Below are positions 7,925 to 15,753 of a stretch of DNA of 38,585 nt, in pieces. This stretch comes from an uncultured Woeseiaceae bacterium (GTDB lineage: Bacteria > Pseudomonadota > Gammaproteobacteria > Steroidobacterales > Woeseiaceae). The DNA lies in assembly GCA_945788625.1 (NCBI GenBank), contig CALZMQ010000034.1, positions 1 through 38,585 on the forward strand. The letters are read 5' to 3'. The notes beneath the pieces were generated by a model. The model searched no databases and was not told where the DNA came from. It was given only the letters and a program-made list of their open reading frames with translations. Made by a program: the position numbers and the translations under genes. Each line of letters begins with the position of its first letter. Position 1 is the first letter of the stretch.

Positions 7925-9045
7925 AGCGCTTCTTCTTCAGCGCCGATCTCATCCATCATTTCGCGCACTTCCGTTAGCGTCGGCGCGTTCGGATCAGGTT
8001 CGACGGTGTTGTGCACGACCCGGGCCCGGGCCAGGTATTCATCCGCGTCGTACAGTGCAATATTGACGGGGACACCGGACGGCACCGCGGCCAGTGACCG
8101 GACATGCTCCTGCAGGTGGTCGTTCATCGCCAGCCCATCCACCTCGGCGCGAGCATCGAGCAAGGCCTGCAGCCGCTGCTCCGCAGACAAGGCGTCGTCC
8201 TCGAGCGGCTCGTGAGCTTCGAAAAAAGTAAGCCCGTCGCGCTGGCCCAGCTGGTACGGTTCGTTGACGATCGTGACCGTCTCGCCAATCTCGACGAGCG
8301 AGTAAAGCAGCTCGATATTCTCCGGGTAGAGCCGGACGCAGCCGTGACTCACGCGCATGCCGACGCCGTAGGGTTGATTGGTGCCGTGGATCAGGTAACC
8401 GGGCATCTCCAGTTTGAGCACACGTGTGCCGAGGGGATTGTCGGGTCCGGGCGGCACCACGGACGGCAGGGGATTGCCCATCTCGGCGTGTTCCTGCCGC
8501 ACTGACAACGGCACCCACCAGGTTGGGTTCTCGGCTTTCGATACCACCGTCGTGGCGCCCAGCGGAGTTTCCCATCCGACCCGCCCGACGCCGATGGGAT
8601 ACGTAAGCACCTGTTGCGGCTCGCCTTCTGCCGCCGGGGGAAAATAGAACAGTCGCTTGGTGGCAATATTCAGTACGACGCCCTGCCTCGCCAAATCAGG
8701 CAAGACGTACTGGGTCGGCAGAACTATCGCAGCGTTTTCGCCCGGCAGCCACGGGTCGATGCCGGGATTCGCGGCAACGATCTCGTCGTAACCGAGACCG
8801 TATTCGCGCGCCAGGTCGGAAAGCGTGTCCTCTTTTTGCGCGAAAACGACCTGTGGCACGCCGACAACCGACTGCTGGGGCGAGGTCAGCGTGAACTCAT
8901 TGGGCGCGATCGGCTCCTCTGCGAGGCGATCCTCGAACGCGACCAGGTCGGGTCCACGGTCCTTCTTGATCGACGCGAGGAAGTCATCCAGTGTCGCGCA
9001 GCCGCCAAGGGCCAGGGCCGGCAATAGTATGGCGAGGCGTTTCAA
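7921..9045 (-). CDS. LysM and YkuD L,D-transpeptidase lipoprotein
   Basis: About 374 residues from a TTG at 9045: (M)KRLAILLPALALGGC is a full lipoprotein signal with lipobox ALGGC. A longer frame to 9129 would place 28 unrelated residues before the signal and overlap the upstream protease gene by 70 bases, so it is rejected. After the signal comes a LysM-like module (KEDTLSDLAREYGLGYDEIVAANPG) and then the YkuD catalytic domain, with IHGTNQPYGVG and the active-site motif SHGCVRLYPENIELL (catalytic Cys in SHGCVR). Such enzymes form 3-3 peptidoglycan cross-links or attach proteins to peptidoglycan in the periplasm. The C-terminal 90 residues beyond YkuD are acidic and resemble the extension of ErfK/YbiS-type proteins. 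It follows the M48 protease gene with a 14-base gap, and overlaps the next small gene. Confidence 0.88.
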   Translation of the reverse strand: MKRLAILLPALALGGCATLDDFLASIKKDRGPDLVAFEDRLAEEPIAPNEFTLTSPQQSVVGVPQVVFAQKEDTLSDLAREYGLGYDEIVAANPGIDPWLPGENAAIVLPTQYVLPDLARQGVVLNIATKRLFYFPPAAEGEPQQVLTYPIGVGRVGWETPLGATTVVSKAENPTWWVPLSVRQEHAEMGNPLPSVVPPGPDNPLGTRVLKLEMPGYLIHGTNQPYGVGMRVSHGCVRLYPENIELLYSLVEIGETVTIVNEPYQLGQRDGLTFFEAHEPLEDDALSAEQRLQALLDARAEVDGLAMNDHLQEHVRSLAAVPSGVPVNIALYDADEYLARARVVHNTVEPDPNAPTLTEVREMMDEIGAEEEAL

Positions 9046-9059
9046 TGCGAGATTCGCTG

Positions 9060-9872
9060 CTATTTCTTGCAGTCCGGAACGCGGCCTTCCGCCTGGGCCT
9101 GGTTGTAGAGCGGCAATACCTTTTGCCACTCGGAAACCAGGTTCTCGATACGGGTCTCGCTCGCCGGGTGGGTCGACAGGAACTCGGCCGGCTTCTTGTC
9201 GGAAGAGGCATCCATGCGCTGCCAGAGCGGCACCGACTCGCGCGGATCGAACCCTGCTTTCGCCATGTACTCCAGGCCGATGATGTCGGCCTCGCTCTCC
9301 TGCGAACGGGTGTGCGGCAGGGAAATCCCCATCGCAGCGCCCGCGCCGAGCGCCTGCTGGGCCGTGTAGGTCGCGCCGCGGTGCCCGCCACCCAATATGA
9401 TGGCCGCGACGTTGATGCCGACACCGGTCAGCGACGCGCGTGATGCACGTTCATTGGAATGGCGCGCCGTTACGTGCGCGATTTCGTGACCGATGACCGT
9501 CGCGAGCTGGTGCTGGTTTTCCGTGATCTCGAGAATGCCGCTCAGCACGCCAATTTTGCCGCCGGGCATCGCGAATGCATTGACCGATTCACTATCGAAG
9601 ATCGCCAGTTCCCACTCGAAGTCGCTGTACGGCGGCTCCAGCACTGCAACCACTGCCTCGGCAACGCAGGCGACGAAATCGATAGTCTTGCGATCCGTCG
9701 TCAACGGCATGCCCGCGCGCATCTGGTTGAAGGCGCGCGCACTTTCAGCCGCGAGTTCCGCATCCGATTTCCAGATCATCTGGCTCCGGCCCGTCGGTGA
9801 AGTCGAGCACGACGCGACAAACAGCGCCGCTAAAACGAAGGGAATCAGTAACTTGAGTCTGTGCGTTCTCAT
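9060..9872 (-). CDS. M48 family zinc metalloprotease lipoprotein
   Basis: A 270-residue protein with a lipoprotein signal (LFVASC, lipid Cys at residue 22) and the peptidase M48 core: VNAFAMPGGKIGV (about 97-110), the zinc motif HEIAH at 129-133, and the downstream glutamate ligand region SQESEADIIGLEYMAKAGFDP. It resembles the LoiP/YcaL group of outer-membrane-linked M48 proteases, without the TPR domain of BepA. The ATG at 9872 has GAGG eight bases upstream. Periplasmic M48 proteases degrade misfolded outer-membrane proteins. The gene lies just upstream of the L,D-transpeptidase, and the two probably form an envelope-maintenance operon. Confidence 0.9.
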   Translation of the reverse strand: MRTHRLKLLIPFVLAALFVASCSTSPTGRSQMIWKSDAELAAESARAFNQMRAGMPLTTDRKTIDFVACVAEAVVAVLEPPYSDFEWELAIFDSESVNAFAMPGGKIGVLSGILEITENQHQLATVIGHEIAHVTARHSNERASRASLTGVGINVAAIILGGGHRGATYTAQQALGAGAAMGISLPHTRSQESEADIIGLEYMAKAGFDPRESVPLWQRMDASSDKKPAEFLSTHPASETRIENLVSEWQKVLPLYNQAQAEGRVPDCKK

Positions 9873-9968
9873 TGAGCGATCCTCGCAGTATCGCAGGATT
9901 ATAACGCCTCAGCGCGCGATACACCTGCTGACAGTTTCGACCCGGACACGCTGTATCAGTTCCTTGGC

Positions 9969-10988
9969 TTATCGCGGCAAGCGTGACTCGAAGCGCCGCC
10001 GCCAACCGGCCGCGTCGACCTTCTCGAGCACGGAGTCGATGTTCGCCATCAGGCGTTTTTGCAGCGGCTTTTTGATCTTGTAGGTCACCTGGTACAAATC
10101 ACGTTCTTCCGCGAGTTCTTTCAGCAACTCGTCACTGGTGCGAATGCCGTCGGCAAGCCCCAGTTCGAGCGCGCGCGTCCCATACCAGTGCTCGCCCGTG
10201 GCCACCTTGTCGAGATCGAGCGTCGGCCGGTACTTGCCAACGGCGTCCTTGAACAGGCTATGAACATCTTCGAGTTCCTCTTTCAACTTGGCGCGATCTT
10301 TATCCGTGTTTTTGCCGAACATGGTCACGGTGCGCTTGTGTTTTCCCGCTGTAATTTGCTCGAAGTCGACGCCATGGCTGTCCAGCATGCGGTTGAAATT
10401 CGGAATCTGTGCAAGCACGCCGATCGACCCGAGGATAGCGAATGGCGCGGCATACACTTTCGAGGCGACGCAAGCCATCAGGTAGCCGCCGCTTGCCGCC
10501 ACCTTGTCCACGCACACTGCGAGCGGTATGTCACGGTCGCGAACGCGCGCAAGCTGCGATGCTGCAAGGCCGTGCTCATGCACGACACCGCCGTGGTTCT
10601 CCAGGCGCAGCACAACGTCGTCCTCGGCGCGCGCGACGTCGAGAATCGCACTGACCTCTTCGCGCAGTGACGCAACAGCGCTTGCCTTGAGATCGCCCTT
10701 GAAATCGATGACGAAACTGCGCGGCCGCGTCGAAGACTCTTTGCTCTTTGCCTTGTCTTCTTTCTTGCGTGACTTCGCGGCTTTTTTGCGTTCGTGTTTC
10801 GTCGACACCGCGCGCTGCAGGGCGTCGGCGAGTGATTTGAATTTCTTGTTGAGGTGCTCGACTTCGAGGCCCTCGTGCGCGGCCCTGCGCCCGGCGGACG
10901 CAGCAGCCACGATCACGACCACGATTGCGGCAACTATCGTGATGACCTTCAAAAGAAATAGTCCGTATTCGGCGAAGAACTGACCCAT
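9969..10988 (-). CDS. sohB: SohB-type inner-membrane S49 serine protease
   Basis: About 339 residues, close to the 349 of E. coli SohB. An N-terminal membrane anchor (about 10-34) is followed by a Lys-rich cytoplasmic/periplasmic linker (KHERKKAAKSRKKEDKAKS) and a peptidase S49 domain. That domain has VVLRLENHGGVVHEHGLAASQL, VDKVAASGGYLMACVASKVYAAPFAILGSIGV (catalytic Ser in AASGGY), and the C-terminal GEHWYGTRALELGLADGI. The start at 10988 (MGQFFAEYGLF) has AGGG upstream; the longer frame to 11543 runs antisense through lipA and is not real. SohB is a signal-peptide-peptidase-like protease. It is 32 bases downstream of lipA on the same strand. Confidence 0.92.
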   Translation of the reverse strand: MGQFFAEYGLFLLKVITIVAAIVVVIVAAASAGRRAAHEGLEVEHLNKKFKSLADALQRAVSTKHERKKAAKSRKKEDKAKSKESSTRPRSFVIDFKGDLKASAVASLREEVSAILDVARAEDDVVLRLENHGGVVHEHGLAASQLARVRDRDIPLAVCVDKVAASGGYLMACVASKVYAAPFAILGSIGVLAQIPNFNRMLDSHGVDFEQITAGKHKRTVTMFGKNTDKDRAKLKEELEDVHSLFKDAVGKYRPTLDLDKVATGEHWYGTRALELGLADGIRTSDELLKELAEERDLYQVTYKIKKPLQKRLMANIDSVLEKVDAAGWRRRFESRLPR

Positions 10989-11020
10989 AAATACCCTGGC
11001 TTGCTGCTTGGTTGGTGGCG

Positions 11021-12025
11021 CTAGACGGCGAGGCCCACGTTGTTTTTCTGCAATACCTGCTCTGCCCTGTAACTCGAACGCACCATGGGCCCGGCGACCA
11101 CTTCGACAAAACCCTTGTCGATTCCCTCGCTGCGATACGTATCGAATTCTTCGGGCGTCACGTAGCGCTCGACAGGAAGGTGATTGGCCGTCGGCCGCAG
11201 GTACTGGCCGAGCGTCAGTATATCGACGTTGGCACGACGCAACTCGTCCATGGTCTGCATGATTTCGTTGTCGCGTTCGCCGAGCCCGAGCATCAGGCTG
11301 GTCTTCGTCAGTACCGCGGGGCGGTGTTCTTTGGCGTGGCGCAGGACGTCGATCGTCTGCTCGTAGCCGGCTCGTGGGTCGCGCACAGGGTGCGTCAATC
11401 GGCGAACGGTTTCGACGTTCTGGGCGAAAACTTCCAGGCCCGAATCGACGACGAGTTCGACGTGCTTCCTGACGCCGTTGAAGTCCGGCGTAAGCGCCTC
11501 GACGGCCGTGTTCGGATTGAGTTGCTTGATCGCGCGAACGCACTCGGCGTAGTGCGATGCACCGCCGTCAGCGAGATCGTCGCGATCGACCGAGGTGATG
11601 ACGACGTACTCGAGTCCCATAAGGCGAACGGCACGAGCCGAATTCATCGGCTCATCCGGATCGAGCCAGCCTTTCGGGTTGCCCGTGTCTACTGCGCAAA
11701 ATCTGCAGGCGCGCGTACAAACGGAACCAAGCACCATGATCGTCGCAGTCCCCGCGTTCCAGCATTCACCGATGTTCGGGCACATCGACTCTTCGCATAC
11801 CGTGCTCAGGCGATGCTCATGAACGATTTTCCGCGTGCCGGCGTAACCGGGTCCGGATGGCAGTTTGGCACGCAGCCAGCCGGGCTTGTCACCGCGCACG
11901 AGCGGCTCGCTGTCACGGCGTTGCTTGACGCCGTCCTTGATCGCGGCAAAGCCCGCGTCCGTCTGGTACTTGCGACCGCTCTGCACGATCGGAATGCCCT
12001 GGAACAGTTTGTCTTTCTGGCTCAT
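11021..12025 (-). CDS. lipA: Lipoyl synthase
   Basis: A 334-residue radical-SAM enzyme that inserts two sulfurs into protein-bound octanoyl groups to make lipoyl cofactors. The auxiliary [4Fe-4S] cluster Cys are in [12 protein letters not shown] (C77, C82, C88). The radical-SAM cluster is CTRACRFC (C103, C107, C110), and the C-terminal serine ligand is in VRSSYRAEQ. The length and all motifs fit LipA. The ATG at 12025 ([10 protein letters not shown]) matches the family; an upstream frame to 12133 reads through the terminator repeat and is not used. The ribosome binding site is weak. lipB is not in the window. Two copies of a terminator-like repeat lie between lipA and the next upstream gene. 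Confidence 0.96.
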   Translation of the reverse strand: MSQKDKLFQGIPIVQSGRKYQTDAGFAAIKDGVKQRRDSEPLVRGDKPGWLRAKLPSGPGYAGTRKIVHEHRLSTVCEESMCPNIGECWNAGTATIMVLGSVCTRACRFCAVDTGNPKGWLDPDEPMNSARAVRLMGLEYVVITSVDRDDLADGGASHYAECVRAIKQLNPNTAVEALTPDFNGVRKHVELVVDSGLEVFAQNVETVRRLTHPVRDPRAGYEQTIDVLRHAKEHRPAVLTKTSLMLGLGERDNEIMQTMDELRRANVDILTLGQYLRPTANHLPVERYVTPEEFDTYRSEGIDKGFVEVVAGPMVRSSYRAEQVLQKNNVGLAV

Positions 12026-12081
12026 GCGAAAAGTGCGTTGCACGTTGCGTCGGGGGCCGCATTGTCGCACAAAAAACGCGC

Positions 12082-12108
12082 AAAAAAAGATCCCGGCCGA
12101 AGCCGGGA
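12082..12108 (-). terminator. Intrinsic terminator, lipA-proximal copy
   Basis: On the minus strand a 6-bp stem CCCGGC / GCCGGG with a TTCG tetraloop, extended by one A-T pair, is followed after 2 bases by a run of 7 T. It sits 57 bases upstream of lipA with no recognisable gene between it and the second copy. It therefore either backs up the distal copy, ends a short transcript, or attenuates lipA. Confidence 0.75.
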
Positions 12109-12249
12109 GAGTCAGGGGCGATCCGCAAGACAATCCGGAGCGCGCGCCGGCGACCGGTGCGGATCGGCTTCAGGGCGGCGATCAAACGTGCAGCAAGACG
12201 CGCTTGGAACGGACAAAAAAATCCCGGCCGAAGCCGGGAGAGTCAGGGG
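12091..12249. repeat. Pair of identical 28-bp direct repeats carrying terminator hairpins
   Basis: Positions 12091-12118 and 12222-12249 are identical over 28 bases (hairpin plus GAGTCAGGGG), each preceded on the plus strand by an A-tract. The identity runs 10 bases past the hairpin, which a terminator does not need, so duplication is likely. The roughly 100 bases between the copies show no gene. Confidence 0.85.
12215..12239 (-). terminator. Intrinsic terminator after the 65-aa gene
   Basis: This is the same hairpin as the lipA-proximal copy, a CCCGGC stem with a TTCG loop, followed by seven T on the minus strand. It lies 32 bases past the stop of the 65-residue gene and should end that transcript. 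Confidence 0.85.
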
Positions 12250-12271
12250 GAAATGGTTGACGCCAGAAGTG

Positions 12272-12469
12272 TTAGTGCAGTCTCGACCAGCTGACCAGTT
12301 TCACAGCACTCTGCTGGAGGTCAAAATTGCGGGCCAGAATGGCTTCGATGTCGCGCTCATCCGAGTTGTGTTCCATCGGGTGATTCAGCTCTACGACACC
12401 GCAGAATTCATTACCGTCGCGATATTGCGCGTCGGTCAATATGAACTGTGTGTAGTACTTTGCAGACAT
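12272..12469 (-). CDS. Small hypothetical protein (65 aa)
   Basis: A compact soluble protein beginning MSAKYYTQFILTDAQYRD and containing GVVELNHPMEHNSDERDIE, then AILARNFDLQQSAVKLVSW. There is no signal peptide or membrane helix. The composition is balanced and protein-like, and it is followed by a good terminator, so it is likely a real monocistronic gene. I do not recognise a family. One Cys and two His residues do not form an obvious metal site. The upstream ribosome binding site is not evident. Confidence 0.65.
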   Translation of the reverse strand: MSAKYYTQFILTDAQYRDGNEFCGVVELNHPMEHNSDERDIEAILARNFDLQQSAVKLVSWSRLH

Positions 12470-12806
12470 GGCTAAAGACTACCCGTGCACCGGAGCGGTA
12501 TCTGCGAGACAGATCACAGATTGTCTTTCCAGGGCACCGGATCGCCAAAAAGTAGACCCAAATCACACCCCCCCGCGGTAGTCGGGCGGCGATTTTGACC
12601 GCTCGCAAAGCCTGAACGTCTCAGCCAAATCCGAACTTGTCGGGGCTAAGCGCCCGATATTTGGGGATTTTTGCCGCAGAGGGCGTAATATTCACAAATT
12701 TCGGGGACACGGTGCACAGATTTGCTGTCCCACCATATGTAATATCGTGCTGCCCTTGCCGTCGGATCGGCAGGAGAGACTTTAGAACACTGTGAGGATT
12801 GAGTAC
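12470..12806. other. Intergenic region with divergent promoters and an imperfect palindrome
   Basis: These 337 bases separate the 65-residue gene (minus) from the OmpA-family gene (plus) and hold no convincing gene. GGGGACA (12703-12709) and TGTCCC (12726-12731) can pair across about 16 bases. The surrounding TTTCGGGGACAC is of the sort seen near REP-type repeats, but only one copy exists here. CGCCC (12651-12655) and GGGCG (12681-12685) can also pair. No clear -35/-10 pair was found. Confidence 0.4.
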
Positions 12807-14273
12807 ATGGTCGCGAAAGCCGGTTTCGTCAGGTTCGTCTTCCTGACCCTGTTGCTGCTGTCAGCCGGCAGCGGGTATGCCCAGGACGAACTCCGCAAGA
12901 CATTTTTCAAATCAGCCGATGCCGCCAAGGAAGCGGCCGAGGCGGCGGACGCCAAGTTGCTTGCCCCGAAAAGCTATGAACGCGGCCTCAAGGAATACCG
13001 CGAAGCGGAGTCTGCGCTCCAACGCGGCCGCAACATCGAAGTCGTGCGCAGCAACGCGGCGGACGCCACTACCTATTTCACGACAGCCGCGGACAAGGCG
13101 CGGCTCGCGAAAACCGCGCTGGCACAGGTAATGAAGAGCCGCCAGGACGCCGCCAACGCAAGGGCGCCGGAGTTGTCGCCGGAGGAATGGCAACAGGCAC
13201 AACGCAAGTTCGCCGATGCAATCCGGCTCCTGGAGCGCGGTGACCTCAAAAATTCCAAGCGCCGCGATATCGAGGCCACGACCTTGTATCGCGAAGCCGA
13301 ACTGATCGCGATCAAAGCGCAATACCTGAGCGAGACACGCCGCCTGCTGGCGGATGCCGACCGTGCACGCGTCGGCCGTTATGCGCCCATCACACTCGGC
13401 AAGGCCAAGCAATTGCTGTCGGACGCCGAAAGGGAGCTCAGCGAAAACCGTTATGACACCGACCTGCCGCGCAGCCTCGCGCAGCAGGCAAACTACGAAG
13501 CCAAGCACGCATTTTACCTGTCCGAAGTCGTGCGCAAGATTCGCGACAAGGACCTGACCGCGGAACAACTCGTGCTGCAATGGGAGCAGCCGTTACAGGC
13601 CATCGCGGGCGTTGCCGACGCGATTCCTGCGATGGAGGAAGGACCGGATCGACTGACGCAGGAACTCGTCGCGTTTTTCGAACAGCAACGCAATGAGCTG
13701 CAGAGCCTGCAGCAGGAAAAAGCCGAGAACGAAGTCCGCATTGCCGATATGGAAGAGGAAATGCGCGCGCTCGATGAGCGACTCGGCGGCGCAACCGCGG
13801 AACGGGCCGCACTGGTCCAACGCCTGGAGGCGCAGGCGCGAGTTAAGCAGCAATTCGAGCAGGTCGAGAAGATGTTCTCCTCGGCCGAGGCGCGCGTGTT
13901 CCGCGAGGGCAACAGCATCATCCTGCGGCTGGTCGGCCTCAACTTCGACAGCGGCGCTTCGCAGCTACGACCGGAAAACTTCGATCTGCTGGCGAAGGTC
14001 GAAAAAGCAATCGACGTCTTCCCGCGCAGTGAGCTGACGATCGAGGGTCACACCGACTCGCACGGTGGTGACGACCTGAACCAGAAGTTGTCCCAGGAGC
14101 GGGCTGAGTCCGTGCAGCAGTACATGATCAACGCCATGCGTATTCCGACCTACCGGCTGATTGCGACCGGCTACGGCGAAACGCGCCCAGTTGCCAGCAA
14201 CGAGACGGAGGCCGGCCGCGCGCGCAACCGGCGCATCGACATCGTTATCAAGCCGAACGCGGAAGTCACCTAG
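12807..14273 (+). CDS. OmpA-family protein with long helical N-terminal domain
   Basis: About 488 residues. A signal peptide ends in GSGYAQ. A long helical, Ala/Glu/Arg-rich domain follows (roughly 25-240), with repeating 'YxxGLKEYREAESALQRG' and 'A.RLLERGDLKNSK' units like DUF4398. Next come a coiled coil (about 285-355, heptad-rich LQSLQQEKAENEVRIADMEEEM) and a C-terminal OmpA domain. The OmpA domain has LNFDSGASQLRPENFDLL, the peptidoglycan-binding core LTIEGHTDSHGGDDLNQKLSQERAE, and TGYGETRPVASNETEAGRARNRR. It should span from the outer membrane or periplasm to peptidoglycan. The ATG at 12807 is preferred over the GTG at 12792, because GAGGA precedes it at a good distance and the signal peptide then starts MVAKAGF. 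It is monocistronic and faces a convergent doubtful ORF. Confidence 0.88.
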   Translation: MVAKAGFVRFVFLTLLLLSAGSGYAQDELRKTFFKSADAAKEAAEAADAKLLAPKSYERGLKEYREAESALQRGRNIEVVRSNAADATTYFTTAADKARLAKTALAQVMKSRQDAANARAPELSPEEWQQAQRKFADAIRLLERGDLKNSKRRDIEATTLYREAELIAIKAQYLSETRRLLADADRARVGRYAPITLGKAKQLLSDAERELSENRYDTDLPRSLAQQANYEAKHAFYLSEVVRKIRDKDLTAEQLVLQWEQPLQAIAGVADAIPAMEEGPDRLTQELVAFFEQQRNELQSLQQEKAENEVRIADMEEEMRALDERLGGATAERAALVQRLEAQARVKQQFEQVEKMFSSAEARVFREGNSIILRLVGLNFDSGASQLRPENFDLLAKVEKAIDVFPRSELTIEGHTDSHGGDDLNQKLSQERAESVQQYMINAMRIPTYRLIATGYGETRPVASNETEAGRARNRRIDIVIKPNAEVT

Positions 14274-14275
14274 GT

Positions 14276-14665
14276 TTAGCAGGTGGCATGCGCGCTTACT
14301 TGGGCCGTCGTATCACCGGTTACATCGCCGGGTCCGGATTGGACGAGGACTTCCCAGGTTGACGAGTCGAAGATCACCCGGCCTGTCTCGTGAACCACGA
14401 CCCCGTGGCCCGGAATAGTGATCTTTGACAACAATGCGACGATAATTACCCGTCCGTCCCGGTACCATTTCCGGGTCTCATTCTCGCCCGGCCCGCCGGC
14501 GACCGAAATCTCGGGATATTCGGGGTTGTAGTACGTCGCGTAGTGGTTCGCCCCCTTTCGGGCCACGAGACTCCATCTTGACTCGGATTCCGCGTTACCG
14601 CGGTAACGCGGAGCGGCCGCTCTCGAAGAATACTGTTGCTTTTGACGCTGCCCGAAATCCCACAT
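14276..14665 (-). CDS. Hypothetical ORF (129 aa), doubtful
   Basis: An open minus frame ending two bases from the stop of the OmpA-family gene. The product is soluble, with a plausible beta-rich C-terminal half (GHGVVVHETGRVIFDSSTWEVL, in which hydrophobic and polar residues alternate) and an Arg/Gln-rich start. There is no ribosome binding site before the ATG, no signal peptide and no recognised family. It fills an otherwise empty 390-base stretch between convergent and divergent neighbours, which is the main argument for it. It may be a small lineage-specific gene or the remnant of a longer one. Confidence 0.35.
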   Translation of the reverse strand: MWDFGQRQKQQYSSRAAAPRYRGNAESESRWSLVARKGANHYATYYNPEYPEISVAGGPGENETRKWYRDGRVIIVALLSKITIPGHGVVVHETGRVIFDSSTWEVLVQSGPGDVTGDTTAQVSAHATC

Positions 14666-14717
14666 AGATGAACTTTGTGACTTAACATAACGCGAATACG
14701 GTCAGTATCGCCCAGAT

Positions 14718-14746
14718 TTGACTTTGGATTGCACGATCGGTTAAAT
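14718..14746 (+). promoter_or_regulatory. Sigma-70-like promoter for the PKD-domain gene
   Basis: TTGACT (14718-14723) and TTAAAT (14741-14746) are separated by exactly 17 bases. They match the TTGACA/TATAAT consensus at 5/6 and 4/6 positions, and lie about 62 bases before the start codon. This is the clearest housekeeping promoter seen in the window. Confidence 0.6.
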
Positions 14747-14808
14747 ACGCGCCGGTAGCAAAACCGACGATCGTGGTCACGTTCGAAATCCAAATCAAAG
14801 GGAGAAAA

Positions 14809-15714
14809 ATGAAAAAACTAATATTGTTGTTGCTTGTCGTATCCGCCCCGGCATCTGCCGGAACTGTGTTTTGTAACTGGCCCGGGGGACTCAGTCATGT
14901 TGTGAATTTCAACAATGCTGCAGCTCCGCATTACGTTGGCGATGACTTCGTCTTGCGCCTCAATCGATCAGCCGACTGGTCCTATCAATACTATTCGAAC
15001 CCGATCCAGGACCTGGGAACGAGACCTGCATACGAGTACGTGGGGTTGAATCTGACTGTGCCCGGTACCCACACTCTGCGCGCGTTTCGAGTGCAGGAAG
15101 GATATTGCACCCTGACCGAGACCGTTACTTACCCGCCGAACGTCGGTACGATCGCTGTCACCGGAGACCTGTATACAGTCAACTCGCTTACGTTCAATGG
15201 CAACACCTCGGGCGGCGTACCTTCGAATACCTATCTCTGGGAGTTCGGCGACGGCAGTTCGAGTACCGATCGGATAGCGACACATGCCTACAACAACCCG
15301 GGCACCTACCAGGTCAAGCTGACGATGACGGATTCGAATGGTCGGAAAGACACCGGTCAAAAAAGCATCACCATTATCGATAATCCCAATGTGCCTGGGA
15401 GGCCCGGTCTGATACGCCTCGAGTTCGCAGGATGTACCGGCCCCACGGCGGACTACATCGTGGACTGGACCCCAGGAGGGGGACAACCTTCGAACTACTT
15501 CCTGTACAAGTTCAAGTCCTCCTATTCGTCCACCTGGTTGAAGACATGGACGACAGGCGTCAGTCGACTCGAACGCGGACTCGCCAATACCGCGTACAAC
15601 ATCGAGATTCAGGGATGCACCGCGAACTCGGAAGCAACATGTGGACCGGTTCGAGCGAGGACTTTCACTGCACAAAACTGCAGCGGGCCCGGACCCGGAC
15701 CCTGGATGCACTAA
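14809..15714 (+). CDS. Secreted PKD-domain protein
   Basis: A 301-residue exported protein. The signal peptide is MKKLILLLLVVSAPASAG, with cleavage near residue 18. An N-terminal beta domain of about 90 residues with Cys pairs follows, then a PKD domain (about 112-190; TYLWEFGDGSSS and HAYNNPGTYQVKLTMTDSNG are diagnostic). Last is a fibronectin-III-like C-terminal domain (about 192-290; WTPGGGQPSNYFLYKF, GLANTAYNIEIQG), ending in a Gly/Pro tail. GGGAG sits just before the ATG at 14809. PKD domains mediate surface or glycan/protein binding, and no enzymatic domain is attached. It has its own promoter and a strong terminator, so it is a single-gene unit. Codon use and AT content at its start differ somewhat from the neighbours. 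The function is unknown beyond a probable surface or adhesion role. Confidence 0.8.
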   Translation: MKKLILLLLVVSAPASAGTVFCNWPGGLSHVVNFNNAAAPHYVGDDFVLRLNRSADWSYQYYSNPIQDLGTRPAYEYVGLNLTVPGTHTLRAFRVQEGYCTLTETVTYPPNVGTIAVTGDLYTVNSLTFNGNTSGGVPSNTYLWEFGDGSSSTDRIATHAYNNPGTYQVKLTMTDSNGRKDTGQKSITIIDNPNVPGRPGLIRLEFAGCTGPTADYIVDWTPGGGQPSNYFLYKFKSSYSSTWLKTWTTGVSRLERGLANTAYNIEIQGCTANSEATCGPVRARTFTAQNCSGPGPGPWMH

Positions 15715-15723
15715 AGACCCAAA

Positions 15724-15750
15724 GGGGGGGTGTGGCATCCACACCCCCCT
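15724..15750. terminator. Strong bidirectional hairpin terminator
   Basis: GGGGGGTGTGG (15725-15735), loop CAT, and CCACACCCCCC (15739-15749) form a perfect 11-bp stem. A TCCTTT tract follows on plus, and CCTTTGGGTCTTT follows on minus. It separates the convergent PKD-protein and alpha/beta-hydrolase genes and can serve both. Confidence 0.85.
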
Positions 15751-15753
15751 CCT

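Noticed and set aside
10989..11543. Long N-terminal extension of the sohB frame
   Set aside because: It is antisense-frame sequence within lipA, Arg-rich and without family similarity; a normal start and ribosome binding site exist at 10988.
11012..12475. Plus-strand 487-residue open frame opposite lipA
   Set aside because: It is a shadow frame of lipA in high-GC DNA; lipA is unambiguous.
12411..12608. 65-residue minus frame upstream of the 12272-12469 gene
   Set aside because: It overlaps the better-supported small gene in another frame, has no ribosome binding site and no protein-like pattern.
5076..14693. 13-base identity CTTAACATAACGC upstream of the sigma gene (5088-5076, minus) and of the PKD gene (14681-14693, plus), considered as a shared ECF promoter
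   Set aside because: By simple counting many 13-mer matches are expected by chance in 38.6 kb on two strands, and the sequences 15-25 bases downstream do not share a -10 element at equal spacing.
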